Origin: Persicaria tinctoria
Lineage: Eukaryota > Streptophyta > Magnoliopsida > Caryophyllales > Polygonaceae
Direction of reading: 5' to 3'
Length of the DNA: 64,000 bases
NCBI GenBank assembly: GCA_037127255.1
Contig: JBANSL010000009.1
Span: 1,112,001 to 1,176,000 of the forward strand
Translations under genes and position numbers: made by a program
In this document: positions 22,486-33,849 of the stretch, in pieces
Numbering within the stretch: the first letter of the stretch is position 1
How the letters are laid out: every line of letters starts with the position of its first letter
The notes under the pieces: model-generated
What the model saw: the letters and a program-made list of their open reading frames with translations, nothing else
What the model was told of the DNA's origin: nothing
The model's database searches: none

Positions 22486-24882
22486 GACCTAGGAGCAAGT
22501 GTCAGCATCATGCCCCTATCAATCTGGTCGAAGGTAAAGATAGGCGCCCTGGAACCAATTGATGCCAAGCTCTACATGGCCAACAACACCGTGGTAATCC
22601 CTACAGGTATTGTTGATAATGTTCCTGTTAAAGTTAGTATAATCTTTGTCCCTACAGATTTTCTTGTAGTAGAAATGGCAGAGGATCCAGCTTGCCCCAT
22701 CATCCTAGGACCACCTTTCCTAGCAACAGTTGATGCCAACATTGGAGTAAAGAGGGGAATTCTTACTTTCACCATCGGAGATGAGATTATTGAATACTTC
22801 TTCAATCCAGACACAGAAGAGGTAATGGAAATTAAAGCTATATATTCAAAATTCAATTTTATCTCTTTCAATGAGCCTGCAGGACAACTCTTGATACAAG
22901 AAGAAGGTAAGACAGAATCTATACTAGCAGAGGAGGAACTGGTGGCATCAGAATCAAGCGAGGAGGAGATCTTCGATGACGCATTATCGGTAGAGCTGAA
23001 CGACTCACCCGATATCGAGCAGAACAAGTCCACATCGACGAATCTCCTCGATATCGAGGAATCATGCTCGATATCGACCAGCACCACCCCTCCAGAAACG
23101 GTAAGTCCTCTAAATTTACTCGATATCGAGCGGTCATCCTCGATATCGACTACCTTCCTCCCTGCAGGCACACCAGAAGCCAAAGAAGCCAACTCACTAG
23201 TTTTCCTCGATATCGAGGAACACAACTCGAGATCGACCAAATCTGCCTTCAAGGTAAGTTTTGATTTTTTGGTTAATTCTGATCTTTCTAACTCGATGTC
23301 GAGTAGCTTCTTGCAACAGTATAGTCCTATGTCCAATTCAGCGTTTTCATCGATGTATGCTTGGTCGACGCTAACTCCTGTAGCTGATTTGGATGCTTCT
23401 TTCATGAGGATTGAGACGGATTACCTAGGGGAGATCATGAAGACGGAGGAGGTAGAGCCAATCTTGATTCCACAGGGCCCTTCTCCGGTGCTGAAACCCT
23501 TACCTGACACCCTTAGGTATGAATTTCTTGGTCCTAACTCTACTTTTCCTGTAATTATAAATGCTTCATTGAACACACAGGAAGTAGACAAGCTAGTAGA
23601 AGTCCTCCGCACTCATAGGAAAGCCATTGGCTATTCTCTAGAGGACATAAAAGGTATTTCACCCATTACTTGTATGCATAGAATTCTTTTGGAAGATGAT
23701 CACAGGGAAACAATTGAGCATCAAAGGAAGCTTAACCCCAACATGAAGGAGGTTGTCAAGAAGGAGATCCATCGCATGCTTGATGCAGGAATCATTTATC
23801 CAATCTCCGACAGCAAGTGGGTAAGCCCTGTTCATGTTATTCCTAAAAAGGGTGGAGTGACCGTAGAGAAGAATGAGAAGGGAGAGCTTGTTCCTAAAAG
23901 AATCACTACCAACTGGCGGATGTGCATAGATTACAGGAAGCTCAACACTGCCACCAGGAAGGACCATTTTCCACTCCCCTTCATCGACCAGGTACTCGAG
24001 AGGTTAGTTGAACATGATTACTTTTGTTACCTGGATGGATATTCTGGCTTTTGGCAGGTTCCTATTCATCCTGTTGATCAAGAGAAGACTACCTTCACTT
24101 GCCCCTATGGAACGTTTGCATATAGGAGGATGTCCTTTGGCCTTTGCAATGCCCCTGCTACTTTTCAAAGGTGCATGATGGCCATCTTCTCCGACATGAT
24201 CGAGGACATAGTGGAGGTATTCCTGGATGATTTCTCAGTTTATGGTACTACTTTCGATGTTTGTCTCTCTAACCTACGCAGGGTACTCAAGCGTTGCGAA
24301 GAGACAAATTTGGTTCTTAACTGGGAAAAATGCCACTTTATGGTAAAGGAAGGAATCGTGCTAGGCCACAAGATGTCTAACAAAGGAATTGAGGTGGACA
24401 GGGCCAAAATAGAGCTAGTGGAGAAATTGCCCCCACCATCATCCATTAAAGAGATAAGGAGTTTTCTTAGTCATGCTTGTTTTTATAGAAGGTTTATTCA
24501 AGATTTTTCTAAAATTGCCAAGCCATTAACTAACCTTCTTATGAAAGATGTTAGGTTTGTGTTTTCTAGCGAATGTCTTGAAGCCTTCAACAGGTTAAAA
24601 GAACCTCTTATCTCCGCTCCAATCATTCAATCGCCGGATTGGTCACTACCATTTGAAATCATGTGTGATGCCAGCGATTATGTTGTGGGAGCAGTTCTAG
24701 GACAGCGGAAGGACAAGAAATTACATGCCATATATTATGCAAGCAAGACTCTGGATGTGGTTCATGCTAAGTACACCACAACAGAGAAAGAATTTTTGGT
24801 TGTGGCTTTTGCATTTGAAAATTTTCGTTCCCATCTTGTTGGTTCTAAGGTTATTGTCCATACTGACCATGCTGCTCTTTGA
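22486..24882 (+). pseudogene. Athila protease, RT and RNase H, element C
   Basis: Protease begins LCDLGASVSIMPLSIW (active-site DLGAS at 22488-22502) and continues through FLVVEMAEDPACPIILG and PFLATVDANIGV. A linker of about 180 aa follows, with LDIEE..SIST strings coded by decamer pairs. RT starts near residue 400 of the 790-aa frame (WVSPVHVIPKKGG, WRMCIDYRKLNTATRKDHFP) and has the catalytic VFLDDFSVYG near 24216-24245. RNase H follows with MCDASDYVVGAVLGQ and HTDHAAL. The frame ends at TGA 24880-24882, where Athila relatives have an arginine codon (AALRYLM), so CGA to TGA is likely. Family role: reverse transcription of element RNA in cytoplasmic particles. Confidence 0.9.
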
Positions 24883-25692
24883 TATTTGATGACAAACAAG
24901 GATGCAAAACCAAGGTTGCTACGATGGGTGCTCCTGCTTCAAGAGTTTCATGTTGAGCTAAAAGACAAGAAGGGCATAGAGAATTCAGTCGCCGATCACC
25001 TATCCAGGCTCCCCAAAGACATGCTAGAGGAAGCCCAGGACGCCACACCAATCGACGACTCTCACCGAGACGAACACCTAATGCAGACTGACACGGTCTT
25101 CCTCGACATCGAGCAAAACTCCTCGACATCGAGCAAACCAGGTGAGTTCTCAGGTGAGTATTCTTCTTTGCATGGATTTGAGCTGCAGGGGTACTCGACA
25201 TCGACCAAACATTCGTCGATATCGACAAAGACCAACTCGACAGACCACCCGGAGCTGAGCACAGCACAAGCAGACAACACAGTTGTACTCGATATCAAGG
25301 AAAAATCGTCGATTTCGAGAAAAGCTGACCACCAAGGGAAGTGCACACCACCAGGCGAAATTGCAGCCTGCTCGATATCGAGTAACCTTACTCGATATCG
25401 ACTAGCCCCAGGTGAGTTATCAGGTGAGGTCTTTCGTATGGATTCCGGTGAGGATTTCTTCTTTACACCTCCTACTAGTCCTATACATGATATATATGCT
25501 ATAAAAGGATCAAAGGTACCCTGGTATGCGGATTTCGCTAACTACCTTGTAGGAAATTAGATTCCGTCAGGATTATCCTCATAGGCAAAGAAGAAATTCC
25601 TCCACGACGTCAAGCAATATTATTGGGATGATCCTTACCTATTCAAACAAGGGAAGGACCATATCTTCAGACGTTGTATTCCGGAAGAGGAT
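24883..25692 (+). pseudogene. RNase H tail and RNase H-integrase linker, element C
   Basis: Continues the pol frame after the [23 protein letters not shown] and [12 protein letters not shown] complete the RNase H end. A linker then carries four more decamer pairs (25103/25123, 25195/25216, 25289/25309, 25372/25392), read as [12 protein letters not shown] and [27 protein letters not shown] precedes TAG stops at 25558 and 25582, both in frame. Confidence 0.8.
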
Positions 25693-26808
25693 GTGGAAAG
25701 TGTCATTCGCCATTGTCATACTCTCCCTACAGGCGAACATGCAAAAGGCTTCAAAACTGCATCTAAGGTACTTCAATGTGGTTTTTACTGGCCTAATCTT
25801 TTCAAGGATGTGCATGCTTATGTCACTTCATGTGATGAGTGCCAAAGATCAGGCAACATAACTTGGAAGAATGAGATACCCCTCATAGGGATCTTGGAGG
25901 TTGAGCTATTTGATGTGTGGGGAATTGACTTTATGGGACCATTCCCTGCTTCAGGACCTTACAAATACATCCTTGTGGCGGTCGACTATGTCTCTAAATG
26001 GGTTGAGGCTGTTGCAACTAGGACCAACGACGCGAAGGTAGTTTCAAAGTTTGTTAAGACTAACATATTTCCTCGCTTTGTTGTTCCTAGAGTTCTTATT
26101 TCAGATGGTGGCTCACATTTCATCGAGAGAGGGTTTGAGGCTCTTTTGACTAAGTATGGGGTGACGCACAAGGTAGCAACACCTTATCATCCCCAAACTA
26201 GTGGTCAAGTGGAAGTCTCTAATCGCCAAATCAAGGCCATCTTGGAAAAGACAGTCTCTCGCTCTAGGAAGGATTGGTCATCTAAGCTTGATGATGCGCT
26301 ATGGGCTTATAGGACAGCTTACAAAACACCGCTGAGGACAACTCCTTACAACTTGGTTTATGGCAAGTCTTGCCATTTACCTGTCGAATTGGAGCATAAG
26401 GCAATGTGGGCCCTCAAGGAGCTCAACATGGATCTTGATGAAGCAGGTAAGAAACGCTTTATTGATTTGCAGAAGTTAGAGGAGCTAAGATTGAAAGCCT
26501 ATGAGAATGCTGAAATCTACAAAGAGCGCACGAAGATATGGCACGATAAGAAATTGGTGCCAAAGACATATGAGGTAGGTGACAAAGTGCTTTTATATGA
26601 TTCTAGACTGCGTCTATTTCCAGGGAAGCTTAGGACAAGATGGAGTGGACCTTTCTTGGTTCACCACAAATACCCTCATGGAGCAGTAGAGTTAATTAGC
26701 ACTGATGGAACCACCTTTAAGGTAAATAGGCACAGGGTCAAGAAATACTATGACAAAGAAGACCCGGAAGAGGAGCTTCGCGCCACCCTGGCGTTGGTCA
26801 AGGCCTAA
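25693..26808 (+). pseudogene. Athila integrase, element C
   Basis: A 371-aa open frame in phase with upstream pol. The zinc-binding part is [22 protein letters not shown]. The catalytic triad lies in WGIDFMGPF (about 25917), ISDGGSHF (about 26098) and [12 protein letters not shown] (about 26197). The C-terminal part has [20 protein letters not shown] and [20 protein letters not shown], a GPY/F-like module without chromodomain, ending [12 protein letters not shown]. This is the least damaged ORF of the element. In the family it inserts the cDNA into the genome and makes 5-bp target duplications, as seen here. Confidence 0.92.
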
Positions 26809-29800
26809 AACAGGGAAGTGGGTCGAGCTAACGACTTAAACCTTAGCGCTTACGGGAGGCAACCCGCTTCTCTTTTTCCTTTTTCTTTAATTCTATTCTA
26901 TTTTGTTTTGTTTTCTTGAAATTCTTGCATAATCTCTTCCCATGGTTAAATTCAGGCATTAAAGGTGGTCTACTATCACTCGAGTTCTTCTAAGTCGGGT
27001 ATACTCATCAGGTAAGTAGGAGGTTCCAGGTATGTTTTCTATCTCTAAAATAAATAGAAATTAAAATTAAATAAAAATTACTTACACTTCTGTTACTTTT
27101 GCTTTCTTTCTTTTCGAACCTCCAATACCGAGCTCTCGCGCCACCATCTTCATCCCCTTGCTCCTTCTTCTCGAAGCTCTTGCTGCATCACCAAGCCACC
27201 ACAGCCCCGGTCCGAGCACCGCCAAGCCACACCAGCAACACCATCAAGCCCAGCTGTCCCTCCCCGCTGCCATCTCGCACCACCTCTACCCAGAAGCCCC
27301 GCCAAACACCTTCTTTCTAAGATTCGGCCACCATTGTCCGTTTCCGCCCTCCACCAACCCGAACCTACCTTCTCCGTGCCATACAGAAGCCTCGCCGAAC
27401 CCAATTTCCCCTCCCGCGCTGTTGTCTCGCACCATCATTACCTAGAACCGGCCCACCTCCATTGATTCCGGCCACCTCCCTTCAACACCGGGCCACTAAA
27501 CCCCGATCCGAGCCGGACTCACCCTCCCCGGGCACTCCCTGGCCAGACCCGCCACCACCGCGCCCGCATCTACACCTGCCGAGCCGCTTTCCACTCACCC
27601 GAGCCCAGATCTGAGTTCCTGTGCAAAAACCGCCGGCAACCAGGGTCGTTTCTTGAAAAATTCCGAGAACACCACCCCTCAATTTTCCCTAATTACAAAT
27701 TTTTTCCCACTATTTCCACCCTATGTCATGATTTCTCCCTCTTTTTCCTAAAAAAATCAGATTTTCTATTCTATATTCAAGGAGAACATAGGTAGAAATT
27801 GGAACTTGTGTTTAAAATGTCTAGGGTTTGAAATTTGTTGGGGAAATTCTTATTTATTATTATGGGTTGGTTATTTTTTGAAATTACTATATTTGGTGGG
27901 CTGATTTTTATTTTACCTAAATGATGCCATACTTAGTCCATTTATATTATCAAAGGAAATTCATGAAATTTGGGATATATATTTGGAATTTTTTTGAAAT
28001 TTTGCCTTCATTTAAATTCATATATATGTTACATTTATTGTTTCATTATATGGGTTATTACATGATTTGATAATATAAACTTTCTCAGGCTTATTTATTC
28101 CTTCTACTCGGATAGTTATGAACTAAGTATGGGGTTATTTTATATGGTCTATTTTGCGGTACTATAGTTGGGACAACTTGCTGGAAGATAAATCACTACA
28201 GCCCATGAGACTCTATAGCCAGCAGCTCTGTAAGTCTGTTTCCCTCCCTTTTGGTTATTTTTGTTTGACAGTGAGGACACTGTCGATTTTAAGTATGGGG
28301 TGGGGATACAGAAATCTTATTTTAGTCTTGCTTCTTATGTATTTTGTGTTGCATTTTTATTATTATGTTATGCATTCATGTTTAAGTTTTATGCATTTGA
28401 GTCTTTTTTCATACTTTAGTCTTGTTTTTTTTATAAAAAATAAAAAATAAAAATAAATAAAAATTAAAAAATAAAAAATAAAAAATGTCGAAAAAAAGAA
28501 AAAAAGAAAAAAAATGCATGTTTAATTTTTTGCATTGTCTTAGTTTTTATACCCTAACTTAGATGTCATATGATGATAAATAATGACTGACTTGATCATG
28601 TAAATCCTACGGCATGTTTGGAAGGTTTAGCCTAAGTCCCCAAAATTATTTTTATGTGGATTGTGAACTTGTGATGAAATTGAGCACATATGATCCTAAG
28701 CTAAAGGTTGAAATCCAACAAATTTGTCCTAGTGAGAATCTTGGCCTTATAGGGAGAACATTAAAAATCCCTCTGCTTTTTTGAGTGTATTTACTCTTCC
28801 TATGCATCTCTAAATGTTGTGATAGTTATTCAAAGTCAATGCATTTATATGTTTATGTAAATGAGAATTAAATGATGGATGCACCTTTTAAGCCAATTTT
28901 ATCCTCTCTTTACCTACCCTGCATTATCCCTGCTTGAAGCCAGAACATTGGCCTGAGACTTTTATTATAAACTCCACAAAATTATCCTGAGTCAAATTGA
29001 GCCTGACCCCCATTTGGGAATTAAGACTTAGAGTTGGTTGGAATGATGATTTGTGGAAAGAATGAGCTTGTGTTTCATTTCAAGTGAGAAGGAATTTTGA
29101 ATTTATTGAGATATGAGTTGGTTTTATATTTTTATCTTGCTATGCATACTATGTAAAAAGATCTTTGGCTCACCCTATAAATGCGCTAGTCTTATTTTAT
29201 TTTCGTTTAAAAAAAAAAATCGAAAAAAAAGGGAGAAACAAAAGAAGAAAAGTTTGTGATTATGAATAAAGTGCATGAGCCAAATCTACCTTATTTTCTT
29301 TCATTTTCGCAAGATTCATACATTGGAGAGGCTAATTAAGTTTGAAAGGGTACGTACTTCATTAAGATAAGTTGGAGAGTTTGGTTGATGCATATGATTG
29401 AGAGTTATGGTTTGGTTGAGTTGTGTAGGAGATTTAGGAGTCTTGATTCCCGAATTTTATTAAGCACCACATGGCCAAATAATTCCATACCCTTTTATTT
29501 CTTACCAAGCCCCATTACAACCCCGCTGAATGGAATCTTCTTTGAAGACTTCTATTGAGCGATGTTCTCCTGATAATTCTTGTTGCATTTACATAATTGG
29601 TTGCGAAGTGGATTTATATTTAAATTGCAATGTTTATGAGATTGATAATTCTCCTGATAATTGGTTGCGAAGTGGATTTACATAATTAGTTGAGAGTTGA
29701 TCTGCATAGCCTAAACACATTGAGAGTGGAGTGTAAACACTTTACCCTGGTGAGGTTGGATTTATATTGCCTATGCCCATGGATCGCTCATATATGTGTG

Positions 29801-29943
29801 ATGATGTTAAATCCACTTGTCTTACATTGCTACTACTTGAGATGTTGCTTTTGATAAAGTGGAAGACTTGAAGGATGTGTTGTAGGTATTGGTTATTGTT
29901 TGGTTATTACTTGAGGACAAGCAAGTCTAAGTATGGGGTGATT
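26809..29943 (+). other. Element C 3' noncoding region with two PPT-like tracts
   Basis: After integrase come GC-rich, proline/serine-coding sequence (27090-27700) without a coherent frame, then AT-rich DNA. Athila elements often have an envelope-like ORF here; none was recognised. Two tracts share GAGGACA..TAAGTATGGGGTG: about 28270-28303 and 29912-29942, the second directly before the 3' LTR (likely polypurine tract). A-rich low complexity lies at 28432-28515 and 29208-29250. Confidence 0.7.
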
Positions 29944-31604
29944 TGATACCACTAAAATAGTTAGGTTTTTATGCACATTTTAGCTTCATGTTCTGTATAC
30001 TTTGCATATTTCGGGCTGGGAATATGTTGAATTTATGTAGTATATGCTTATTTGCAAGAAATGGAGATCTACATAAGTTTTGGTTTAAAATTACAGAATT
30101 TGGAGCCAATCCGGGACAAAACCAAGAAGCAAACACGGAGGCTACACTTTACTCGATATCGAGTATTGGTCCTCGATACCGACAAAGGAGTCTGAGCAAA
30201 TGCCAGATCGAGGACAAGCTGATCGAGGAGCTGAAGACAAAGCAACCCGACTCCAAGACACTCCTCGATATCAAGTTAGTTACTCGATATCGACAAAGCT
30301 GAAAACCACACCCGGAGCCATGGAAGAGCACTTGATCGAGGAGCCGCAGAGAGCTACTCGACTTGGCCAGACAACCAGACACTGAGCGCCACTCTCCTCG
30401 ATATCGAGGAAACTCCTCGATATCGACGAACCCAGAGTCACATGCCCGAGCAATGTCGAGGAGAGGCTGCTCGACAACACCAGGGAAGCAAAGTCTACAA
30501 CACACTACTCCTCGATATCGAGTTACTTACTCGATATCGACTAAGACCAGAGCCACTTACCCGAGCCATGTCGAGAACCAGTTACTCGAGCAAAGTCAAG
30601 CCAGCAAGTCGATAGACCCAGCTCCTCGATATCGACAACATTAGTCGAGATCGAGTACACCCACATCACAGATCCGAGCCAGTCCGAGGAAGAGCTACTC
30701 GACCATGCCGCTGAAGCCAAGTCCACACAACACCTTTCTCGATATCGAGGAGTTTACTCGATATCGAGTACCGCTTTTTTGGGCCGCGACGCCGCTGGGG
30801 TTGGGGTGAGCCCAACGAGAGCCATGTTGGTGGATTAGCGATTGCAAAAGGAGGTATTTTATCGTTATTTTAATCTATTGCCTATGTGCTTCATCTTTGA
30901 TTGAGAAATTGAAGAACTCATGTTGTGAAACTTGGGTAGTAATTAGGATTTCTATTCGAAAGATTATAAATGCTAATTATGAAAAGGAATATATGCAATT
31001 AGGATTATTTGTCACGAGATTTATATTCCTACTTGTCGGATTAGGTGAAAGCCTTCCCCTTTATCAATAAAGCCACCGCCTTTTATGATTTTTATTCCGC
31101 TTTCCTGGTAATCGTTGTCGCAAACCCTAATCTTGGAGGTTCTCTTTCATTCATAAAGTTACGACTGAAAACTGCTTGCTTTTACTTTCTGTTGCTCCTT
31201 GATATCGACTAAGTTTAATCGATATCGACTACTGATTCCCGATCCTAGATCGTTGTAGCTTCTCCTGTGCAAGTACTCGACAAAGCCATCCTCGACATCG
31301 ACTTGTTTACTCGATATCGAGTAGATTTGGTCGATATCGACAACTATCCTGCGATTGCTGCTGCGTGAATCGACTTGCCTGATCTTCTATCGACTAACCC
31401 TAGTCGAGATCGGGCACCTGTTGTCGACTTCTGTCCGTGAGATTCCACCGCTGCCTAGGATCCGCTGACCAGCTTCCTCGTGGATTCGAACCTGACTTTC
31501 TCTTACTACATTGGAGGGAGTCTTGAACATCATTTGTTGGGATTCGATCGGTTTGCTTTACTTTATTTACTTACTATTTGCATTCTCGATTCTCTCTTAC
31601 AACA
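29944..31604 (+). repeat. Element C 3' LTR, internally deleted
   Basis: Starts TGATACCACTAAAATAG and ends CTCTTACAACA. It matches the 5' LTR closely except that DNA equivalent to 19089-19544 (456 bp) is missing, with a CTG microhomology at the join near 30797. The lost part holds the TATA box and transcription start region, so this LTR cannot act as a normal promoter. Decamer pairs of the U3 array are kept (first at 30153/30173). Confidence 0.9.
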
Positions 31605-32595
31605 AGCACCATGATGGGAAACATAACAAGAAATGCAACTATGTTGAAGATTTCATCCATTGTGCTAAATTTCTTGTTGACAAGAGAATTGTGCACGAAG
31701 ATAAGCTTGTTGGCTAGGGATATAGTGCAGGAGGGCTATTGGTTGCTTCCGCAATACATTTATGCCCACACTTGTTTCTCACTGCAGTTTTGAAGGTGAT
31801 AATGACCAACCCTCTTACATTTAAAATGTATACTATACCATCACATATCTTTTTGGTCCAAGTTCCATTTCTGGATCCAACCAACACTCTTCTTCATCCC
31901 ATTTTACCAATCACACCCGCTGACTATGATGAATTTGGGTACCTAGCCCATAACGAATATTTTCTAGCTATTCGGAGATATTCTCCATATGATAGCATTC
32001 CGAATGATGTTCTTTATCCTGCTGTTCTTGTAACCTCATCCTTTAGTACTAGGTAGCTCTTTTGCTCCCATTGCTTTGTTTGTTCATTTTCTGTTTAGTT
32101 CAACTTAAATAGGCACTTAGCCAACTGATATCTAAATCATATCTTGGAAGTTTTGAATGCTTCAGAATTCACATCTCTTACTTATGATTGGTTCTAATTG
32201 ATTCCTTGTCGCAAATCAATTTTACGTCTCGACGTGGAGAAAATTTTCCTATACTTGTTTACGTGAATACATCGTTCATTTATATGCATATAGCCTGTTT
32301 TATTTTCTGCATAGTAAAAACTAGAAAGTTATATCAACTAGCAAATGAAAAGTCGTAATGGAAGCATTTAATGTAGTCTTGTTTGTTGAGTTTTTTTTTT
32401 TTTACATCTACTGACAGGTTTGGAGTTTGGGAAGCTGCAAAATGGGTTGCACGTGCCCGTGATCGGACTATATACGACACAAGGCGCCCCGTACTGCTTA
32501 ACTTGACAACAGACATTGTGGAAGAAAACAGGTACTTGTAGTGCGAGGAGTTGGCAATGGAGTCCGTCTTTCTATTGACGATGATGGAATCTTAG
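31605..32595 (+). pseudogene. Prolyl-oligopeptidase-family (oligopeptidase B-like) pseudogene, 3' part
   Basis: The exon resumes at 31606 with HHDGKHNKKCNYVEDFIHCA and HEDKLVG, then a TAG at 31715-31717 where relatives have Trp, then GYSAGGLLVASAI, which holds the nucleophile serine, and a donor at 31795. The next exon, 31862-32052, reads VPFLDPTNTLLHPILPITPA and ends TSSFSTR; its acceptor appears as AA instead of AG. The last exon, 32418-32595, reads FGVWEAAKWVARARDRTIYD and LLNLTTDIVEENRYL, TAG at 32539 (Gln expected), then the final stop at 32593. With the 5' part this covers the catalytic half of the protein. Three in-frame lesions show that loss of function does not depend on the element C insertion alone. 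Confidence 0.85.
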
Positions 32596-33117
32596 TGCTT
32601 AACTTTTCAAGTTCAGCGGATCATAAAACATCCATGGGCACCCTTTGAAGTTTCTGAAATCACATTCCTAAACACTTACGTGTCTTACTTCATGCCAGGA
32701 GAACTTGTATTCCAGCTTACCGATTCCCTTTGGTTGCGACATATTCATCATAGAAGATTTAGAGCCGACTATCCGGCGTTGTATACTAATGTAATGTTAT
32801 CATCTCCACTGCAATATGCACATAGTGAATACAACCTATGGAAGCGTCCGAAAAATTTTGTTAACTGGTTAGTAGTAAAAGGTTTGGCCTTGGTTGCATT
32901 TCTTTTTAGCCTAGGTTTTTTATGTGTACAAAGATATTAGTGCAACTGGAGGACCAGCTTTGAATGCCTCTTCATTACATTGTTTGTTTTGAGAAGTAAT
33001 GCTATACAACAGAAAGAAGTTGAATTGCAGACATGTCAAACGAGACTCTTTATCTGAAGAGGTAGTGAATGATAAATCAATGAAGAAATGAAAAATGTGA
33101 AGGCTCAACTTCTTCTG
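32596..33117 (+). other. Unrecognised ORF region downstream of peptidase pseudogene
   Basis: An 86-aa open frame (32680-32940, MSYFMPGELVFQLTDSLWLR at its start) ends in a hydrophobic stretch VKGLALVAFLFSLGFLCV that could span a membrane. Sequence upstream (about 32600-32680) may extend it after a stop. I do not recognise the family. It could be a host gene fragment or chance. Confidence 0.3.
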
Positions 33118-33465
33118 TACAGGGATATTAGGAGATCATCCTACCAAATCACGATTGAGAAATGAATCATGTGTTTCTGCAGATATAGTCTCATCTCATA
33201 TCTCAACATTTTGAGCCGAGAGACTGATCTCCACAAGTTCAATTTCAAACAACTGTAACACGAAAAGATGTAAAAAAGGGGATACTACAAGCATCAGTAA
33301 TCAACCACTAGATTATGAAGAAGTCGTTGAGAATTCAACATCATTCCTCGTGTCGTTTAGTTGTATATTGAGTTCTTTGTGCTAACAGCGTGTATTCGAA
33401 GGATATTACACCTCTGAATCTTCATAAATGGAGGAAAGTCTGCCTTCGTCGAAGGCAGGATTGAG
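33118..33465. repeat. Dispersed repeat R, copy 1
   Basis: About 350 bp closely similar to 61605-61955 in the same orientation, from GGGATATTAGGAGATCATCC to GGAGGAAAGTCTGCCTTC. Both copies follow CTTCT(G/T)TACA. No TIR, poly(A) or clear ORF was seen. Confidence 0.8.
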
Positions 33466-33492
33466 AAATTCAGCGACAAATGCCCACAACTT

Positions 33493-33810
33493 CTACACAT
33501 CTTCAAAGTTAGTCAAGAAGTTAAGAGAGCAAGTGACAACGTCAAGCATAATGAAGTCGCCCTTCCTGTCATCACAGAAGTTAGTCATCGCACTCTCAAC
33601 GCTCAAAGCTCTACCATGATTCTTTGGGCCATTCATGATTCGAATATGGCTAAGGATGCCAACGCCAAGGGAAATCCTATGTGCTTCGGCCATTACCTCT
33701 CTTGATTTCTGCTTGAATGTCCCTTGGGCTAAACACCACAGCTGCACCACACTCGTACTTGAACTTAGGGCCATAGATATAAGCAAGGCTTTCATCCTAT
33801 CTCCATCCAT
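33493..33810 (-). CDS. Unrecognised reverse ORF, possible gene fragment
   Basis: 105 aa on the reverse strand (MDGDRMKALLISMALSSSTS start, then KSREVMAEAHRISLGVGILS and GDFIMLDVVTCSLNFLTNFE). The frame continues past its stop as KLWAFVAEFLNPAFDEGRLS, so it may be a decayed longer gene. Amino-acid use looks protein-like and no repeat structure explains it. I cannot assign a family. Confidence 0.35.
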   Translation of the reverse strand: MDGDRMKALLISMALSSSTSVVQLWCLAQGTFKQKSREVMAEAHRISLGVGILSHIRIMNGPKNHGRALSVESAMTNFCDDRKGDFIMLDVVTCSLNFLTNFEDV

Positions 33811-33849
33811 CGGCAGTAAGCCCTCTAGAAGGCATATCTAAGCTGGCCA

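Larger units (their letters stand above)
18242..31604 (+). mobile_element. Element C: Athila-type Ty3/Gypsy retrotransposon
   Basis: A full-length forward element of 13.4 kb: LTRs 18242-20351 and 29944-31604, tRNA-Asp-type primer site, gag, protease, RT, RNase H, integrase, a 3.1-kb 3' noncoding region and a polypurine tract. Flanks GGCAC (18237-18241) and AGCAC (31605-31609) are a 5-bp target duplication with one mismatch, and removing the element rejoins the peptidase exon as KKWHHDG. VFLDDFSVYG in RT and the long region after integrase fit Athila. Several stops and a frameshift make it non-functional. It is the best candidate in the window for the autonomous relative of elements A and B. 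Confidence 0.92.

Noticed and set aside
27099..27682. Pro/Ser-rich frames after integrase of element C as an envelope-like ORF
   Set aside because: No signal peptide, transmembrane segment or continuous frame; frames exist on both strands due to GC-rich composition.
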